From: Planctomycetota bacterium
GTDB taxonomy: Bacteria > Planctomycetota > UBA1135 > UBA2386
DNA length: 64,000 bases
Assembly (NCBI GenBank): GCA_016794035.1
Contig: JAEUHS010000068.1
Location: 1-64,000, forward strand
Direction: 5' to 3'
The notes below the pieces were generated by a model that was not told the DNA's origin, made no database searches, and worked only from the letters and a program-made list of their open reading frames with translations. The position numbers were made by a program, and so were the translations under genes. Shown in pieces: positions 16,102-25,806 of this stretch. Position 1 is the first letter of the stretch; every line of letters begins with the position of its first letter.

Positions 16102-17631
16102 ATGCGCATCGGGCTGGCGGTGCTGATCGGGCTCGCCTGCGCGTGGCTCGGCCGCAGCCTGCCGTTCGCCGCCGGCGCCGACGCTGGCCCGGCCTGCCGG
16201 CTGCTGTTCGTCACCGGCCTGACCACGGCGTGCTGGCTGCTGCACGCGATGCCGATCGCGGCGGCGTCGCTGCTGCCGCTGGCGTTGCTGCCGCTGCTGG
16301 GCGTCGCCTCGACCGAGGTGCTGACCGAGGGCTACGGCGACCCGATCCTGTGGTTGTTCGCCGGCGGCTTCGTGCTGGCGCTGGCGGTCGAACGGTCGCA
16401 GCTGCACCGCCGCTTCGCGCTGCGGGTGGTCGCGGCGCTCGGTCCGCGCCCGCGGCGCCTCGTCACCGGCTTCTTCCTGGCGGCGACCGGCGTTTCGATG
16501 TGGATCAACAACACCGCCGTCGCGCTGCTGCTGCTGCCGATCGGCAAGGTGCTGGTGCAGCGCGTCGCCGCGGTCGGCGAGCTCGGGCCGCGCGCGCAGG
16601 CGAACTTCGGCGCCGGCGTGATGTGCGCGATCGCGTTCGGCGCCTCGATCGGCGGCATCGGCTCGCCGATCGGCACCGCGCCGAACGCGCTGTTCTTCGC
16701 CGCGCAGGAGCCGCTGGTCGCCGCCGGCGCCGTGCCGGTGTCGTTCCTGGCCTGGGTGCTGGCGTTCGCGCCGTGTGCGCTGGTGCTGGCGTTGGCCGCG
16801 GCGTTCGTGCTGGTGCGCGTCGCGCTGCCGCTGCCGGGCACGCGGTTCCAGCGCGGCGACGAGCTGCTGCGCGAGGCGCACGAACTGCCGCGGTGGAGCC
16901 GGGCCGAACGCCGCACGGCGTGGCTGTTCGCCACCGCGGTGCTGCTGTGGACGACGCGCGGCGACCTGCAGCTCGGCGGCGGCGACGTGCTGCACGGCTG
17001 GGCCCACTACCTGGTGCCGACCGGCGAACGCGACCGCTACATCGCCGACGGCAGCGTGGCCGTGTTGGTGGCGATCCTGGCGTTCCTGATCCCGTCCGGC
17101 GCCGACGACCGCTCGCATCTGGTCGACTGGGAGACGGCGCGGCAGATGCCGTTCGATCTGCTGCTGCTGCTCGGCGGCGGCATCGCCATGGCCGCGGCGT
17201 TCGGGCCGACCGGCCTGTCGGCGGCGTTCGGCGAACTGCTGCGGCCGCTGGTCGGCGCCGTGCACCCGGCGGTGCTGCTGCTGGTGCTGGTCGTGTCGAT
17301 CACGCTGCTGTCGGAGGTCGCGAGCAACACCGCGGTCGCGACCCTGCTGTTGCCGATCCTGCGCGACGGCGCCATCGCGGCGCGCATCGACCCGCTGGCG
17401 CTGATGGTGCCCGCGGTGATCGCCGCCTCGTGCGGCTTCATGCTGCCGATCGCGACGCCGCCGAACACGATCGTGTTCGCCTCGCGTCAGATCACGTTCG
17501 GTCAGATGGCGCGCGCCGGCTGCTGCGTCGATCTGCTCGCCGCGGCGGTGCTGGTGCCGATGCTGTGGTGGTGGGCGCTGCCGCTGCTCGGCGTCGATCC
17601 GGGCGCGCTGTCGGGAGCGGGCGGCCGATGA
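16102..17631 (+). CDS. SLC13/DASS-family anion transporter
   Basis: The protein has 509 residues and about 12 hydrophobic helices. Two SNT-type hairpin motifs that bind Na+ and substrate carboxylate are seen as 'MWINNTAVALLLLPI' in the first half and 'SEVASNTAVATLLLPIL' in the second. The family signature 'CGFMLPIATPPNTIVFAS' follows near the C-terminus. These carriers import di- or tricarboxylates, or sulfate, with sodium across the inner membrane; the substrate is not decidable here. GGAGG at 16089-16093 sits 8 nt before the chosen ATG, which sets the start against in-frame GTGs at 16051 and 16093. The stop overlaps the next start (ATGA). Confidence 0.88.
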   Translation: MRIGLAVLIGLACAWLGRSLPFAAGADAGPACRLLFVTGLTTACWLLHAMPIAAASLLPLALLPLLGVASTEVLTEGYGDPILWLFAGGFVLALAVERSQLHRRFALRVVAALGPRPRRLVTGFFLAATGVSMWINNTAVALLLLPIGKVLVQRVAAVGELGPRAQANFGAGVMCAIAFGASIGGIGSPIGTAPNALFFAAQEPLVAAGAVPVSFLAWVLAFAPCALVLALAAAFVLVRVALPLPGTRFQRGDELLREAHELPRWSRAERRTAWLFATAVLLWTTRGDLQLGGGDVLHGWAHYLVPTGERDRYIADGSVAVLVAILAFLIPSGADDRSHLVDWETARQMPFDLLLLLGGGIAMAAAFGPTGLSAAFGELLRPLVGAVHPAVLLLVLVVSITLLSEVASNTAVATLLLPILRDGAIAARIDPLALMVPAVIAASCGFMLPIATPPNTIVFASRQITFGQMARAGCCVDLLAAAVLVPMLWWWALPLLGVDPGALSGAGGR

Positions 17632-19349
17632 ACGACCGTCGTCCGTGGCGCGTGTGGGTGCTGGCCTGGCTCGGCGTGTGGTTCGGCTTCGTCGCCGTCG
17701 CGCACGGCGACCTCGAGTCCGGTGACTCGGCGCTGACGATGCACGCCGCGCGCGTGCTGTGGCAACGCGGCGACAGCGGCCTGCTGCGCGCGGACCAGGG
17801 CGGCGAACTGCTCGGCGAGCGCAGGGCCGCCGAGCTGATCCCGGAACTCGAGACGCTGGGCAAGGTCGGCCGCAATGGCCGCGTCTACGTCTGGTTCCCG
17901 GTCGGCCACGTCTGGCTGCTGGCGCCGTTCGCGGCGCTCGGCGAACGGCTCGAGGCGGCGTTCCCGGCGGTCGAGCGGCGCTGGCGGGAGGTCGCCGCGC
18001 CCGGGGCCGACGCGGAACACCTGCAGTACTCGGTCACCTACATGTTCGGCCACCCGGTGCTGACCCAGGGCGTGATCGCGCTGCTGGTGCCGTCGCTGTT
18101 CGGCGCGACGTCGGTGCTGCTGCTGTTCCTGCTGGCGCGCACGCTCGGCGCCGGCCCGCGCGACGCGTTCCTCGGCACGTTCGCGATCGCGCTCGGCACC
18201 CAGCTGTTCGCGTTCGGGCGCGAGACCCTGTCCGACGGACCCGGCCTGTGCTGCCTCCTGGCGGTGCTGCTGGTCACCGTGCGCGCACACCTCGGCCGCG
18301 CGGCGACCGGGGTCCTGGTCGCCGGGGGTGCAGCGGCGGGCGCGGCGGTGCTGCTGCGCTACCAGAACGCGCTCGCGGTCGCGGTCTGCGCCGCGGTGAT
18401 CGCCGTCGCCTGCCGGCGCACCGCGCGGTGGCGACCCCTGCTCGCGTTCGTAGCGGGCGGTCTGCCGTTCCTCGTGCTGCTGCTCGCGGTCGACTACGCG
18501 CGGTTCGGGGATCCCTTCGACACCGGCTATCCGAAGGTGGCGGACTGGTACACGGAGCCGATGTGGCTCGGCCTCGTGAAGCTGTTCTTCGCCGCCGGCC
18601 GCGGCGTGATGTGGCTGTCGCCGTTGCTGTGGCTGGCGATGCCGTTGGCCGTGCGGCGCGCGCGCGTGCCGGTGCTGCGGCCGGTGGCGTGGCTGCTGTT
18701 CGCGCTGCCGTTCCTCGCGTTCGCCGCCGCCAAGGGCTGGCAGGGCGGCGAGTGCTGGGGCGCGCGCTACGTGACGCCGGGCGTCGTCGTGCTGCTGGCG
18801 CTGGTGCTGCCGCAGGCCCGGCCGTGGCGGGACTGGCCGCGGCTGTGGACCGGCCTCCTGGTGGTCGGCGTGTTCGTGAATCTGACCGCGCTGGTCGCGC
18901 CCGTGCGCGGTCAGGTACAGCTCGCGTCGCAGGCCGCGCGGGCCGAAGCGGCGCACGCGGGCCGCGTGCTCGCGGATCCGGGCGACGAGGTGTCGTGGCG
19001 GCCGCGGTTCTCGCCGCTGCATTCGAACTGGAGCTACGCGGTGCGTTCCTGTGTCGGTGGCTTCGAGGACGCGAACGGCCAGCCGCGGCACGGCAGCGAG
19101 CACACGATCGAGCCGCTGTTCGGCATCGTCGCCGCGGAACCGTCGCAGGGTCAGGCACCCCTGCGCTGGGAGGATCGCTGCGGCCGGCACCTGTGGTGGC
19201 GGTTCTGGGCCGATCTGCTGGCGGTGCCCGGCTGGCTGCTGCTGGCACCGGTGCTGCTGCTCTGCGTGCTGTGCGGTGGCTACGGCTGGCGGCGCCTCGC
19301 CGCCGAGCCCGCGGTCGAGCCGCCGGCCGAGCCGGGGTCGGCCGGCTGA
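17628..19349 (+). CDS. Polytopic membrane protein, GT-C glycosyltransferase-like
   Basis: The protein has 573 residues and about ten transmembrane helices. The first helix is followed by an exported loop with acidic residues ('HGDLESGDSALTMHAARVLW'), as in GT-C (GT39/ArnT-type) sugar transferases, which use an acidic residue there to handle lipid-phosphate sugar donors. Later helices alternate with Gly/Arg loops, and a 100-residue periplasmic-like stretch precedes the last helix ('WLLLAPVLLLCVLCGG'). No soluble domain is recognisable. The ATG overlaps the SLC13-type stop by 4 nt, so they share a transcript, although a functional link between carrier and transferase is not obvious. The GT-C reading is moderate. 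Confidence 0.6.
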   Translation: MNDRRPWRVWVLAWLGVWFGFVAVAHGDLESGDSALTMHAARVLWQRGDSGLLRADQGGELLGERRAAELIPELETLGKVGRNGRVYVWFPVGHVWLLAPFAALGERLEAAFPAVERRWREVAAPGADAEHLQYSVTYMFGHPVLTQGVIALLVPSLFGATSVLLLFLLARTLGAGPRDAFLGTFAIALGTQLFAFGRETLSDGPGLCCLLAVLLVTVRAHLGRAATGVLVAGGAAAGAAVLLRYQNALAVAVCAAVIAVACRRTARWRPLLAFVAGGLPFLVLLLAVDYARFGDPFDTGYPKVADWYTEPMWLGLVKLFFAAGRGVMWLSPLLWLAMPLAVRRARVPVLRPVAWLLFALPFLAFAAAKGWQGGECWGARYVTPGVVVLLALVLPQARPWRDWPRLWTGLLVVGVFVNLTALVAPVRGQVQLASQAARAEAAHAGRVLADPGDEVSWRPRFSPLHSNWSYAVRSCVGGFEDANGQPRHGSEHTIEPLFGIVAAEPSQGQAPLRWEDRCGRHLWWRFWADLLAVPGWLLLAPVLLLCVLCGGYGWRRLAAEPAVEPPAEPGSAG

Positions 19350-19439
19350 GGCCAGGGCCGGCGGCGGGGCTCGGTCGGGGGCGAAGGGGTCAAGCCGATG
19401 GCATGGGCGGTTCGATAGGGGCGGTGGAGATCGAACCGC

Positions 19440-20939
19440 ATGAACGCCCTGCTGCTGCTGCTGTGTTGTTGTCAGGACCCGACGCCGCAGCCCCCGGTGC
19501 CCGCCGCCCAGGATGCCGTCCCGCGCGACGTCGTCGAGCTGAAGAACGGCGATCGGCTCGAAGGCCGCATCACGGCGCAGGTCGACGGCTACGTCGAGCT
19601 GCAGCTCGGGGCCGGCGCGGTGATCGGCGTCAGCATGGCGCAGGTGGTGGCGGTCCGTCGCGGCGCCGGCAGCGCGCCGGACGCCGTCGCCGCGGCGCTG
19701 GCGCCGGCCGACGACTGGTTCGTGCTGCACGATGCGCGCGGCGCCGCGGTCGGCTGGCTGCACGCCGCGGTCACCAACGCCACCGACGGCACGTTCACGA
19801 TCAGCGAGGAATACGAGTTCCACGACGGCCAGCGGCGCTACCAGGTGACGTCGCTGTGCGTCGCCGACGCGGCGTGGTCGCCGCGCAGCTGCTACTTCCG
19901 CGAACGCAAGAGCGAACCCGTGCTCGGCATGGCCGCGGTGCTGCCGACCGGCCAGGCGGATCGCATCGGCGACGAGCGCATCGTCGAGGCGGTGTGCCAC
20001 GGCGATCGTCTGCAGGTGACGCGGCTGGACCGGTCCGGTCGCCGCGAACGCGAGTTCGAACTGCAGGCCGGCATCAGCTTCCCGCTGCTGGCCCGGGCCC
20101 GGGCGCGCGCCACCGGCGAGGCGATGCCGGCGGCCCGGCTGTTCGATCCGGCGACCGAAGAACTGGTCGTGCGGAGCTTCGACGGCGCCCGCCTGCGCCG
20201 CGTGACCCTCGGCGGCGAAGCGATGCAGGTGACCGAACTGGTCGAGTGTTCGGCCGTGGGCCGCAACAGCGAGTGGTTGGACGCGTCGATGCACACCGTG
20301 CGCCGCGAACTGGCGGGTCCGGCGCTCGTCGCGATGCCGAGCAACCGCGACAGCGTGCAGTTCGCCGCCCAGGGCGCGACGATCCCGAGCGCGATCGTTG
20401 CCGAGGCCGGCGGCACGTTCGGCCTGTGGGTGCCCAACCCTGCCTGGCAGGTGCGCGACGGACTGCCGGCCGGGCAGGTCGCGCTCGTGTGCGAGGCGCA
20501 CGCGGCCAGCGTCGGGCTGACGCGGCTCGATCACCTCGAGGCCGCGACGCCGCTCGACACGGCGGCCGACGCGGTCGCCAACTGGTTCCGGCTGCTGCAC
20601 CCCGACCTGACGATCGACGGCCGCGACACCGCGACGCTGCGTGATCGCACGATCGTGCGGCTGCGCGCCAGCGGGCGCGCCGGTGCGACCAGGGTGCTGG
20701 CGACCGTCGACGTGATCCCGCAACACGGCCACTTCCTGGTGCTGGTCTGCCGTGCACCGGCGGCTGCCTGGGACGAACTGGCGGCCGACTTCGAGTTCCT
20801 GCAGCGCTCGGTCGAACTCGAGCCGCAGGCGCTCGCGCCGACGCTGCAGGGCCCGGTCGCGGAGCGCCAGGCGTCGCCGACGGCACCGCGCGCCGCGCCG
20901 CGCCGCGACGTGGTGGTGCGCATCCCCGACGGCGGCTGA
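19440..20939 (+). CDS. Secreted protein with N-terminal 'KNGDRLEGR' SH3-like module, unknown function
   Basis: The protein has 499 residues. The short hydrophobic start with three Cys ('LLLLLCCCQD') looks like a lipoprotein signal, so the protein is probably on the periplasmic face. Residues ~30-80 form a small beta-rich module ('VVELKNGDRLEGRITAQVDG') of a type I associate with planctomycete secreted proteins. The remainder has alternating strands and acidic loops and ends in an Ala/Pro-rich tail. No catalytic triad or metal motif is visible. A GGTGGAG sequence precedes the ATG by about 10 nt. It is separated from the GT-C-like gene by 90 nt and converges on comM. Confidence 0.7.
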   Translation: MNALLLLLCCCQDPTPQPPVPAAQDAVPRDVVELKNGDRLEGRITAQVDGYVELQLGAGAVIGVSMAQVVAVRRGAGSAPDAVAAALAPADDWFVLHDARGAAVGWLHAAVTNATDGTFTISEEYEFHDGQRRYQVTSLCVADAAWSPRSCYFRERKSEPVLGMAAVLPTGQADRIGDERIVEAVCHGDRLQVTRLDRSGRREREFELQAGISFPLLARARARATGEAMPAARLFDPATEELVVRSFDGARLRRVTLGGEAMQVTELVECSAVGRNSEWLDASMHTVRRELAGPALVAMPSNRDSVQFAAQGATIPSAIVAEAGGTFGLWVPNPAWQVRDGLPAGQVALVCEAHAASVGLTRLDHLEAATPLDTAADAVANWFRLLHPDLTIDGRDTATLRDRTIVRLRASGRAGATRVLATVDVIPQHGHFLVLVCRAPAAAWDELAADFEFLQRSVELEPQALAPTLQGPVAERQASPTAPRAAPRRDVVVRIPDGG

Positions 20940-20956
20940 TCCGCACCGATGCGGCG

Positions 20957-22498
20957 TCACGGCGCCGCGCCGAAGGTCGCGTCGTGCTGCAGGCCGCGCA
21001 GCGCCGCCGCCTCGAACACGTCGTCGACGCACAGCGCCTCGCGGTCGTCGAGATCGGCCAGCGTGCGGCACAGCCGCAGCAGGCGCACGCGGCCGCGGCC
21101 ACTCTGGTGGTGCCGGTGCAGCACCTCGTCGAGGGCGCGCAGCACGGGTTCGCCGGCGGCGCAGGCCTGCAGCAGGCAGCGATCCTGCAACCGCGCGTTG
21201 TCGACGACCTCGTCCTGCTGCCGCTGCCGATGCAGCTGCCGCGCGCGCGCCACCAGGACCCGTTCGCGCAGAGCGCCGGTGCTGCCGGCCGGCTCCTCGG
21301 CGGCGCGCAGTTCGTGCGGCGCCAGGCTCGGCACCTCGACGCGCAGGTCGATGCGGCCGAGCAGCGGCCCCGACAGGCGGCTGCGGTAGCGGGCGATCGC
21401 CGGCGGCGTGCAGGTGCACGGGCGCTGCCGGTGGCCGAGGTAGCCGCACGGGCACGGGTTCCGCGCCGCGGTCAGCAGGAACCGGGCCGGCATCGTGATC
21501 GTCTGCCGCGCGCGGCCGACGGTGACGACGCCGTCTTCGAGCGGCTGCCGCATCGCCTCGAGCGCGTCGCGGCGAAACTCCGGCAGTTCGTCGAGGAACA
21601 ACACGCCGCAGTGCGCCAATGTCACCTCGCCGGGGCGCACGTCGGCGCCGCCGCCGAGCAGGCTGGCCGTCGAACTGGTGTGGTGCGGCGCGCGGAACGG
21701 GCGCTGCTCGGCGCCGGGCAGCGGCAGACCCGCGGCCGCGTGCACCTGCAGGATCGCCAGCCGTTCGGCCGGGGTCGGCGCCGGCAGCAGGCCGGGCAGG
21801 CGGCGCAGCAGCGCGCTCTTGCCGGTCCCGGGCGGTCCGGTGAACAGCAGGTTGTGGCCGCCGGCGGCGGCGACCGCGAGCGCGCGTTTGGGCGTCGCGT
21901 GGCCGCGCAGGTCGATCAGGTCCGGCGCCGGCACCGCCGGCGCGGGCGGCGGCGGCGCGGGCGGCGGCAGGTCACGGCGGCCGGCCAGCCAGAACACCGC
22001 GTCGGCCAGCGTCGCGGCGGCGTGCAGCGGCAGGTCGTCGACGACTCCGCAGGCGATCGCATCGTCGGGGCAGCACACCATCGCGCTGGCGCCCTGCCGG
22101 CGCGCCGTCAGGGCGACGCTGACGGCGCCGCGGGCCGGCAGGATCTGGCCGCGCAGGCCGATCTCGCCGAACGCGAACAGCCGCGCCGCGCGTTCGGGTG
22201 CGAACAGCCCGGCGGCGCCGGCGAGCGCCAGCGCCAACGGCAGGTCGAAGCCGCTGCCGTGCTTGCGCAGCGCCGCGGGCGCGAAGTTCACCGTCGTGAC
22301 GCCGCGCGGCTGCGGCAGGCCGAGCGCGAAGAACGCCTGCAGCACGCGGTGGTAGGCCTCGCGCACGCAGGCGTCGACGAGGCCGAGCAACCGCGGCGTG
22401 CCGTCGCCGGCATGGCGCGCGGTCGCCTCGACCTGCACCGGTACCGCATCGACGCCTTGCACCAGGCCGCAACCGATCGTGATGGTGGGGGATCGCAC
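20957..22498 (-). CDS. comM: ComM / YifB-family Mg-chelatase-like AAA+ ATPase
   Basis: The protein has 513 residues. The N-terminal Lon-protease-like fold (to ~170) is followed by a Pro-rich linker and the AAA+ core: Walker A GPPGTGKS at 221-228, Walker B 'GVLFLDELPEF' and a Cys-rich insert 'CPCGYLGHRQRPCTC'. The C-terminal helical domain has 'SGRGRVRLLRLCRTLADL'. ComM is a hexameric helicase that drives branch migration during natural transformation. Its homologues are widespread, so it does not by itself show competence here. The start is GTG at 22498; the 'SPTITIGCGLVQGVDAV' opening matches the family. It stands alone, with a 58-nt gap upstream. Confidence 0.92.
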   Translation of the reverse strand: MRSPTITIGCGLVQGVDAVPVQVEATARHAGDGTPRLLGLVDACVREAYHRVLQAFFALGLPQPRGVTTVNFAPAALRKHGSGFDLPLALALAGAAGLFAPERAARLFAFGEIGLRGQILPARGAVSVALTARRQGASAMVCCPDDAIACGVVDDLPLHAAATLADAVFWLAGRRDLPPPAPPPPAPAVPAPDLIDLRGHATPKRALAVAAAGGHNLLFTGPPGTGKSALLRRLPGLLPAPTPAERLAILQVHAAAGLPLPGAEQRPFRAPHHTSSTASLLGGGADVRPGEVTLAHCGVLFLDELPEFRRDALEAMRQPLEDGVVTVGRARQTITMPARFLLTAARNPCPCGYLGHRQRPCTCTPPAIARYRSRLSGPLLGRIDLRVEVPSLAPHELRAAEEPAGSTGALRERVLVARARQLHRQRQQDEVVDNARLQDRCLLQACAAGEPVLRALDEVLHRHHQSGRGRVRLLRLCRTLADLDDREALCVDDVFEAAALRGLQHDATFGAAP

Positions 22499-22556
22499 GC
22501 TGCAGAGTGGTGCGATCCGGCTGGCGGTGGCAGGAATTCGCGCGGCGCGACGCCGG

Positions 22557-24140
22557 TCACCAGTCGGCGGCCGCGGCGACGGCGGCGTGTTCGGCGATCT
22601 CGAGCGCCAGTCGCTTCGCGTCGCCGAGCGTCAGGTCCGGCAGCCGCGTCGGCGAACCGCCGGCGACGTAGACGGTGAGGTCGGCGAGGCCGAGCAGCTG
22701 CGCGAACGGACTCTGGCGCACGACGACGGCCTGCACCTTCGCGGTCGGCACGTAGGCGAGGTAGCGGCCGACGATGCCGTGGCGCAACGCCAGGAACGGA
22801 CCGCCGAGCGCGAAGCCGAGGTTCTGCCAGGCCAGCACGCCGAGCAGCGCCCACACCGGCACCAGCACGAGCGCGAGCAGCGCCCACGGACCCCACGCGG
22901 CCCAGAACGCCGGCACCGCCAGCGCCGCCAGCACGACACCCTGCAGCGCCGTGCGCAGGATCAGCCGCCGCGAACCGCGCTGCCAGCCGAAGGCCTGCTG
23001 CTCGATGCCGGGGATCAGCGCCGGCAGCAGCGCGTCGGCGGCCGCCAGCCGGGTCAGCGGCACGACCACGTCCCAGCCGCCGCTGGTGTCCTCGCCCTGC
23101 TGCCGGCTGCCGCCCGCCGAGTCGGCCTTGACGACGGCGAAGCCGAGCAGCCGCCGCAGCCACGGCTGTTCGACGGTGACGCGCTGGATGCGCGCGCGCG
23201 GCAGGGTCTTCTGCCGCGTCGTCAGCAGGCCGAAGCGCCGCTGCAGTACCTGGCCGCGCAGTGCCAGCGTGAAGCCGTGGAACTGCACCAGGTTGCCGAT
23301 CGTCGCGGTGACGACGCCGAACGCGATCACGCTGAGCAGCAGCGAGGCGAGCAGCAACACCAGCACGACCGGCGACAGGCGGCCGAGCCACTGCTGGAAG
23401 TCGCCGGCGATGCCGAGCATCCTCGTGGCGATGCCGAGCTGGTCGGCGAGCTGCAGCGCCGCGAAGCCGGTGACGACGAACGCCGACAAGCGCAGGTCGG
23501 TGACGCCCCGCAGCAGCAGCTCGCCGCTGGTGCTGCGGTGCACGATCCACTCCGGTTCGGGCGGCGGCGGCGACGCGGCGGCCGCGTGCTCGCCGTCGGC
23601 CGCGCTGGCCGGCGCCGACGTGCGGTCGCGGCGCGCGGCCAGCAGCACCTCGCGCAGGTGGTCGGCGTCGGCGCGCGACAGCGCATCGAGCCGCGCCTCG
23701 ACGCCGCGCCCGGACGCGGTCTCGACCATGACGACGACCAGCCCGAGCGCGCGGCGCAGGATCGTCGACTCGAAGCCGAGATCCTGGATGCGATCGAGCG
23801 GGATGCGGCGTTCCTGCCGTTCGAGGATGCCTTCGCGCACGCGCAGCTCGTCGGCGGTCAGCGTGTACTCGAGCGTCAGATAGCGCGCGACCGCGTAGCC
23901 GAGCTGCAGCAGGAACAGCACCGCCGCCAGCACCAGGAACCAGGGCTGGAACACCGCGCCGAGCAGCACCGGGAACGCCGCCTGGCGCAGCGCATCCAGC
24001 AGCCGCAGCAGCAGCACCGCCGGGTGCAGGTGGCCCTTGGCCAGCACCACGACTGCGCGGGGCGCCGTGACCGGTGCGGCCGTGCCGCTGGCAGGATCGG
24101 GCGCGCCGCCGGCGGGCGGCTCAGAGTCGTCCGTCACCAC
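22557..24140 (-). CDS. Bacterial PH-domain membrane protein, YdbT-like
   Basis: The protein has 527 residues. Pairs of hydrophobic helices flank soluble beta modules with the bPH2 signature ('YTLTADELRVREGILERQERRIPLDRIQDL', then 'RFGLLTTRQKTLPRARIQRV', then 'LALRHGIVGRYLAYVPTAKVQAV'). Three such modules are visible, matching YdbT of Bacillus, where YdbS and YdbT are paired. The molecular role of these proteins is not settled. The GTG start at 24140 lies inside the ydbS-like gene (20-nt overlap), confirming the pair. A Pro/Ala patch near residue ~200 separates modules. Confidence 0.85.
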   Translation of the reverse strand: MVTDDSEPPAGGAPDPASGTAAPVTAPRAVVVLAKGHLHPAVLLLRLLDALRQAAFPVLLGAVFQPWFLVLAAVLFLLQLGYAVARYLTLEYTLTADELRVREGILERQERRIPLDRIQDLGFESTILRRALGLVVVMVETASGRGVEARLDALSRADADHLREVLLAARRDRTSAPASAADGEHAAAASPPPPEPEWIVHRSTSGELLLRGVTDLRLSAFVVTGFAALQLADQLGIATRMLGIAGDFQQWLGRLSPVVLVLLLASLLLSVIAFGVVTATIGNLVQFHGFTLALRGQVLQRRFGLLTTRQKTLPRARIQRVTVEQPWLRRLLGFAVVKADSAGGSRQQGEDTSGGWDVVVPLTRLAAADALLPALIPGIEQQAFGWQRGSRRLILRTALQGVVLAALAVPAFWAAWGPWALLALVLVPVWALLGVLAWQNLGFALGGPFLALRHGIVGRYLAYVPTAKVQAVVVRQSPFAQLLGLADLTVYVAGGSPTRLPDLTLGDAKRLALEIAEHAAVAAAADW

Positions 24141-24621
24141 GCGCCTCGACGATGAAGTCGCGCAGCTCCTGCGCGCGGGAGGCCGCGAGGCCGGGCACGC
24201 GGAACGCGGAGCCCTCGTTGCCGGCCGTGAACACGACCAGCGTCGCCAGCCCGAACAGGCGCTCGATCGGCCCGCGCACCAGGTCGACGTGCTGCATGCG
24301 CCGCACCGGCACCGCGCGTTCTTCGACGAACAGGATGCCGTAGCGCATCAGCAGCAGGTCGCCGAGGAAGCCGAAGCGCCAGCGCGCGTAGGCCAGCGGC
24401 GGCGTCAGCACCGCCAGCGCGACGAGGCCGAGGCAGGCGCCGAGCAGCACGTTCTCCCAGGTCGGCGACCAGGCTTCCCAGTACTTGGCCAGCAGCGGCC
24501 GGCCGACGAACCAGGCCAGCGCGCTGACGACCAGCGAGCTGAGGCCGTCGGCCAGGAGCCAGTAGAGCACGACGCGGCGCTGCAGACGTTCGTGGGGGCG
24601 CGGGGTCGCAGCCGGTTGCAT
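24121..24621 (-). CDS. Bacterial PH-domain membrane protein, YdbS-like
   Basis: The protein has 166 residues. Two transmembrane helices (~22-42 and ~55-77) are followed by one bPH2 module ('YGILFVEERAVPVRRMQHVD'). That is the compact YdbS layout, and it is the first gene of a ydbST-like pair on the minus strand. The chosen ATG at 24621 begins a normal short head; the frame is open far upstream but has no coding character. Its stop lies 20 nt inside the ydbT-like gene. It is divergent from the beta-lactamase-fold hydrolase gene (93 nt apart). The partner protein and role are inferred from the pairing only. Confidence 0.85.
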   Translation of the reverse strand: MQPAATPRPHERLQRRVVLYWLLADGLSSLVVSALAWFVGRPLLAKYWEAWSPTWENVLLGACLGLVALAVLTPPLAYARWRFGFLGDLLLMRYGILFVEERAVPVRRMQHVDLVRGPIERLFGLATLVVFTAGNEGSAFRVPGLAASRAQELRDFIVEARGDGRL

Positions 24622-24699
24622 GTGGCGAGCGTGCCCGACGCGGGTGGTGCATGCAATGGCCGGCTGGGCGGGTGCGACGCAGGCGTCGCGGCGATGGTC

Positions 24700-24708
24700 T
24701 GCTAGTCT
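24700..24708 (+). promoter_or_regulatory. Putative extended -10 promoter, leaderless
   Basis: TGC followed by TAGTCT (24703-24708) forms an extended -10. Only six nucleotides separate it from the ATG at 24715, so the transcript would begin at or within one base of the start codon. No Shine-Dalgarno sequence is present, which is consistent. No -35 match is seen. Confidence 0.45.
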
Positions 24709-24714
24709 GCCGCC

Positions 24715-25806
24715 ATGGTGCGAGGCATCTGGTCCGGGCGGCTGTCGGCCCTGTGGCTCCTGACGGTCCCGCTGGCGGCGCAACCGGCGCCAGCTCCGTC
24801 CGAGCCCGCCTGGGCGCCCGCCGCCACCGCCGCGATCGACGCCGAGATGCAGCGCGCCGGCATCCCGGGACTCTCGGCGGCGGTCGGCGTCGGTGGTCAG
24901 GTCGGGTTCGCGCGCGGCTTCGGCAAGGCAGACCTCGAGAACGACGTCGCCGCCACGCCCGCGACCGTCTACCGCCTGGCGTCGATCAGCAAGCCGATCA
25001 CCGCGGTGCTGGCGATGCAGCTTGCCGAGCAGGGCAAGCTCGACCTCGACGCCGACGTGCACACGTTGGTCGCCGCCTGGCCGGCGAAGCAGTGGCCCGT
25101 GACGACCCGCCAGCTGCTCGCGCACCTCGGTGGCGTGCGGCACTACCACGGTGAGCACGAGCGCGTGCGTCACTACCGCACGCAGACCGAGGCGCTCGGC
25201 ACGTTCGCCGACGACCCGCTGCGGCACGAGCCGGGCACGCGCTACCTCTACAGCACCTACGGCTTCAACCTCGTCGCCGCGGTGGTCGAGCAGGCGACGG
25301 GGCAACCGTTCGCCGATGTGGTCCGCGAACGCATCGCCGGGCCGTGCGCCGCCCCGACCCTGCGCGACGACGACGTGCGGGCGCTGATCCGCGGCCGCGC
25401 GCAGGGCTACGTCGAGGTCGACGGCGTGCTGCAGAACAGCGAGTTGATGGACGGCAGCTACAAGCTGGGCGGCGGCGGCCTGTGTGCGTCCGCCGAGGAC
25501 CTGGTCCGGTTCGCGCAGGCTCTGCTGGCGGGCGAACTGGTTTCCGCCAGCACGCTGGCGCAGATGTGGACGCGACAGCGCACGCGCGACGGCTCGCCGA
25601 TCGACTACGCGCTCGGCTTCCGCACCGGCCGCCGGAACGGCCACCGTTTCGCCGGTCACAGCGGCGCGCAGTCGCGCGTCAGCACGGTGCTGCTGATCCT
25701 GCCCGACGACGGCATCGTCGTCGTGCTGCTGTGCAATCTCGAAGGCGTCAAGCTGCAGCCGCTGGCCGAACGGCTCGCCGAACTCGTGCTCGCGGAGACG
25801 AAGTGA
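24715..25806 (+). CDS. Secreted serine hydrolase of the beta-lactamase / class C family
   Basis: The protein has 363 residues. A signal peptide (cleavage near AAQ, residue 22-23) exports it. The class C / D-alanyl-D-alanine carboxypeptidase fold is shown by SxxK at 90-93 (S-I-S-K, the acylating serine and its lysine), the Y-x-N box in 'YSTYGFN' and the HSG box in '[10 protein letters not shown]'. Most homologues are esterases or peptidases rather than antibiotic hydrolases, so no resistance is claimed. The gene is translated from ATG at 24715 with a possible leaderless start. The downstream MBL-fold gene starts in its stop (TGATG), forming a two-gene unit. Confidence 0.85.
   Translation: MVRGIWSGRLSALWLLTVPLAAQPAPAPSEPAWAPAATAAIDAEMQRAGIPGLSAAVGVGGQVGFARGFGKADLENDVAATPATVYRLASISKPITAVLAMQLAEQGKLDLDADVHTLVAAWPAKQWPVTTRQLLAHLGGVRHYHGEHERVRHYRTQTEALGTFADDPLRHEPGTRYLYSTYGFNLVAAVVEQATGQPFADVVRERIAGPCAAPTLRDDDVRALIRGRAQGYVEVDGVLQNSELMDGSYKLGGGGLCASAEDLVRFAQALLAGELVSASTLAQMWTRQRTRDGSPIDYALGFRTGRRNGHRFAGHSGAQSRVSTVLLILPDDGIVVVLLCNLEGVKLQPLAERLAELVLAETK

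Noticed and set aside
17502..21455. A 1317-codon minus-strand frame opposite the GT-C-like and secreted genes
   Set aside because: Low-complexity shadow without motifs. The plus frames have transmembrane helices and 4-nt junctions.
24715..25806. Antibiotic-resistance beta-lactamase
   Set aside because: The SxxK, YxN and HSG boxes mark the wider serine-hydrolase family. Nothing in the sequence or context indicates resistance.
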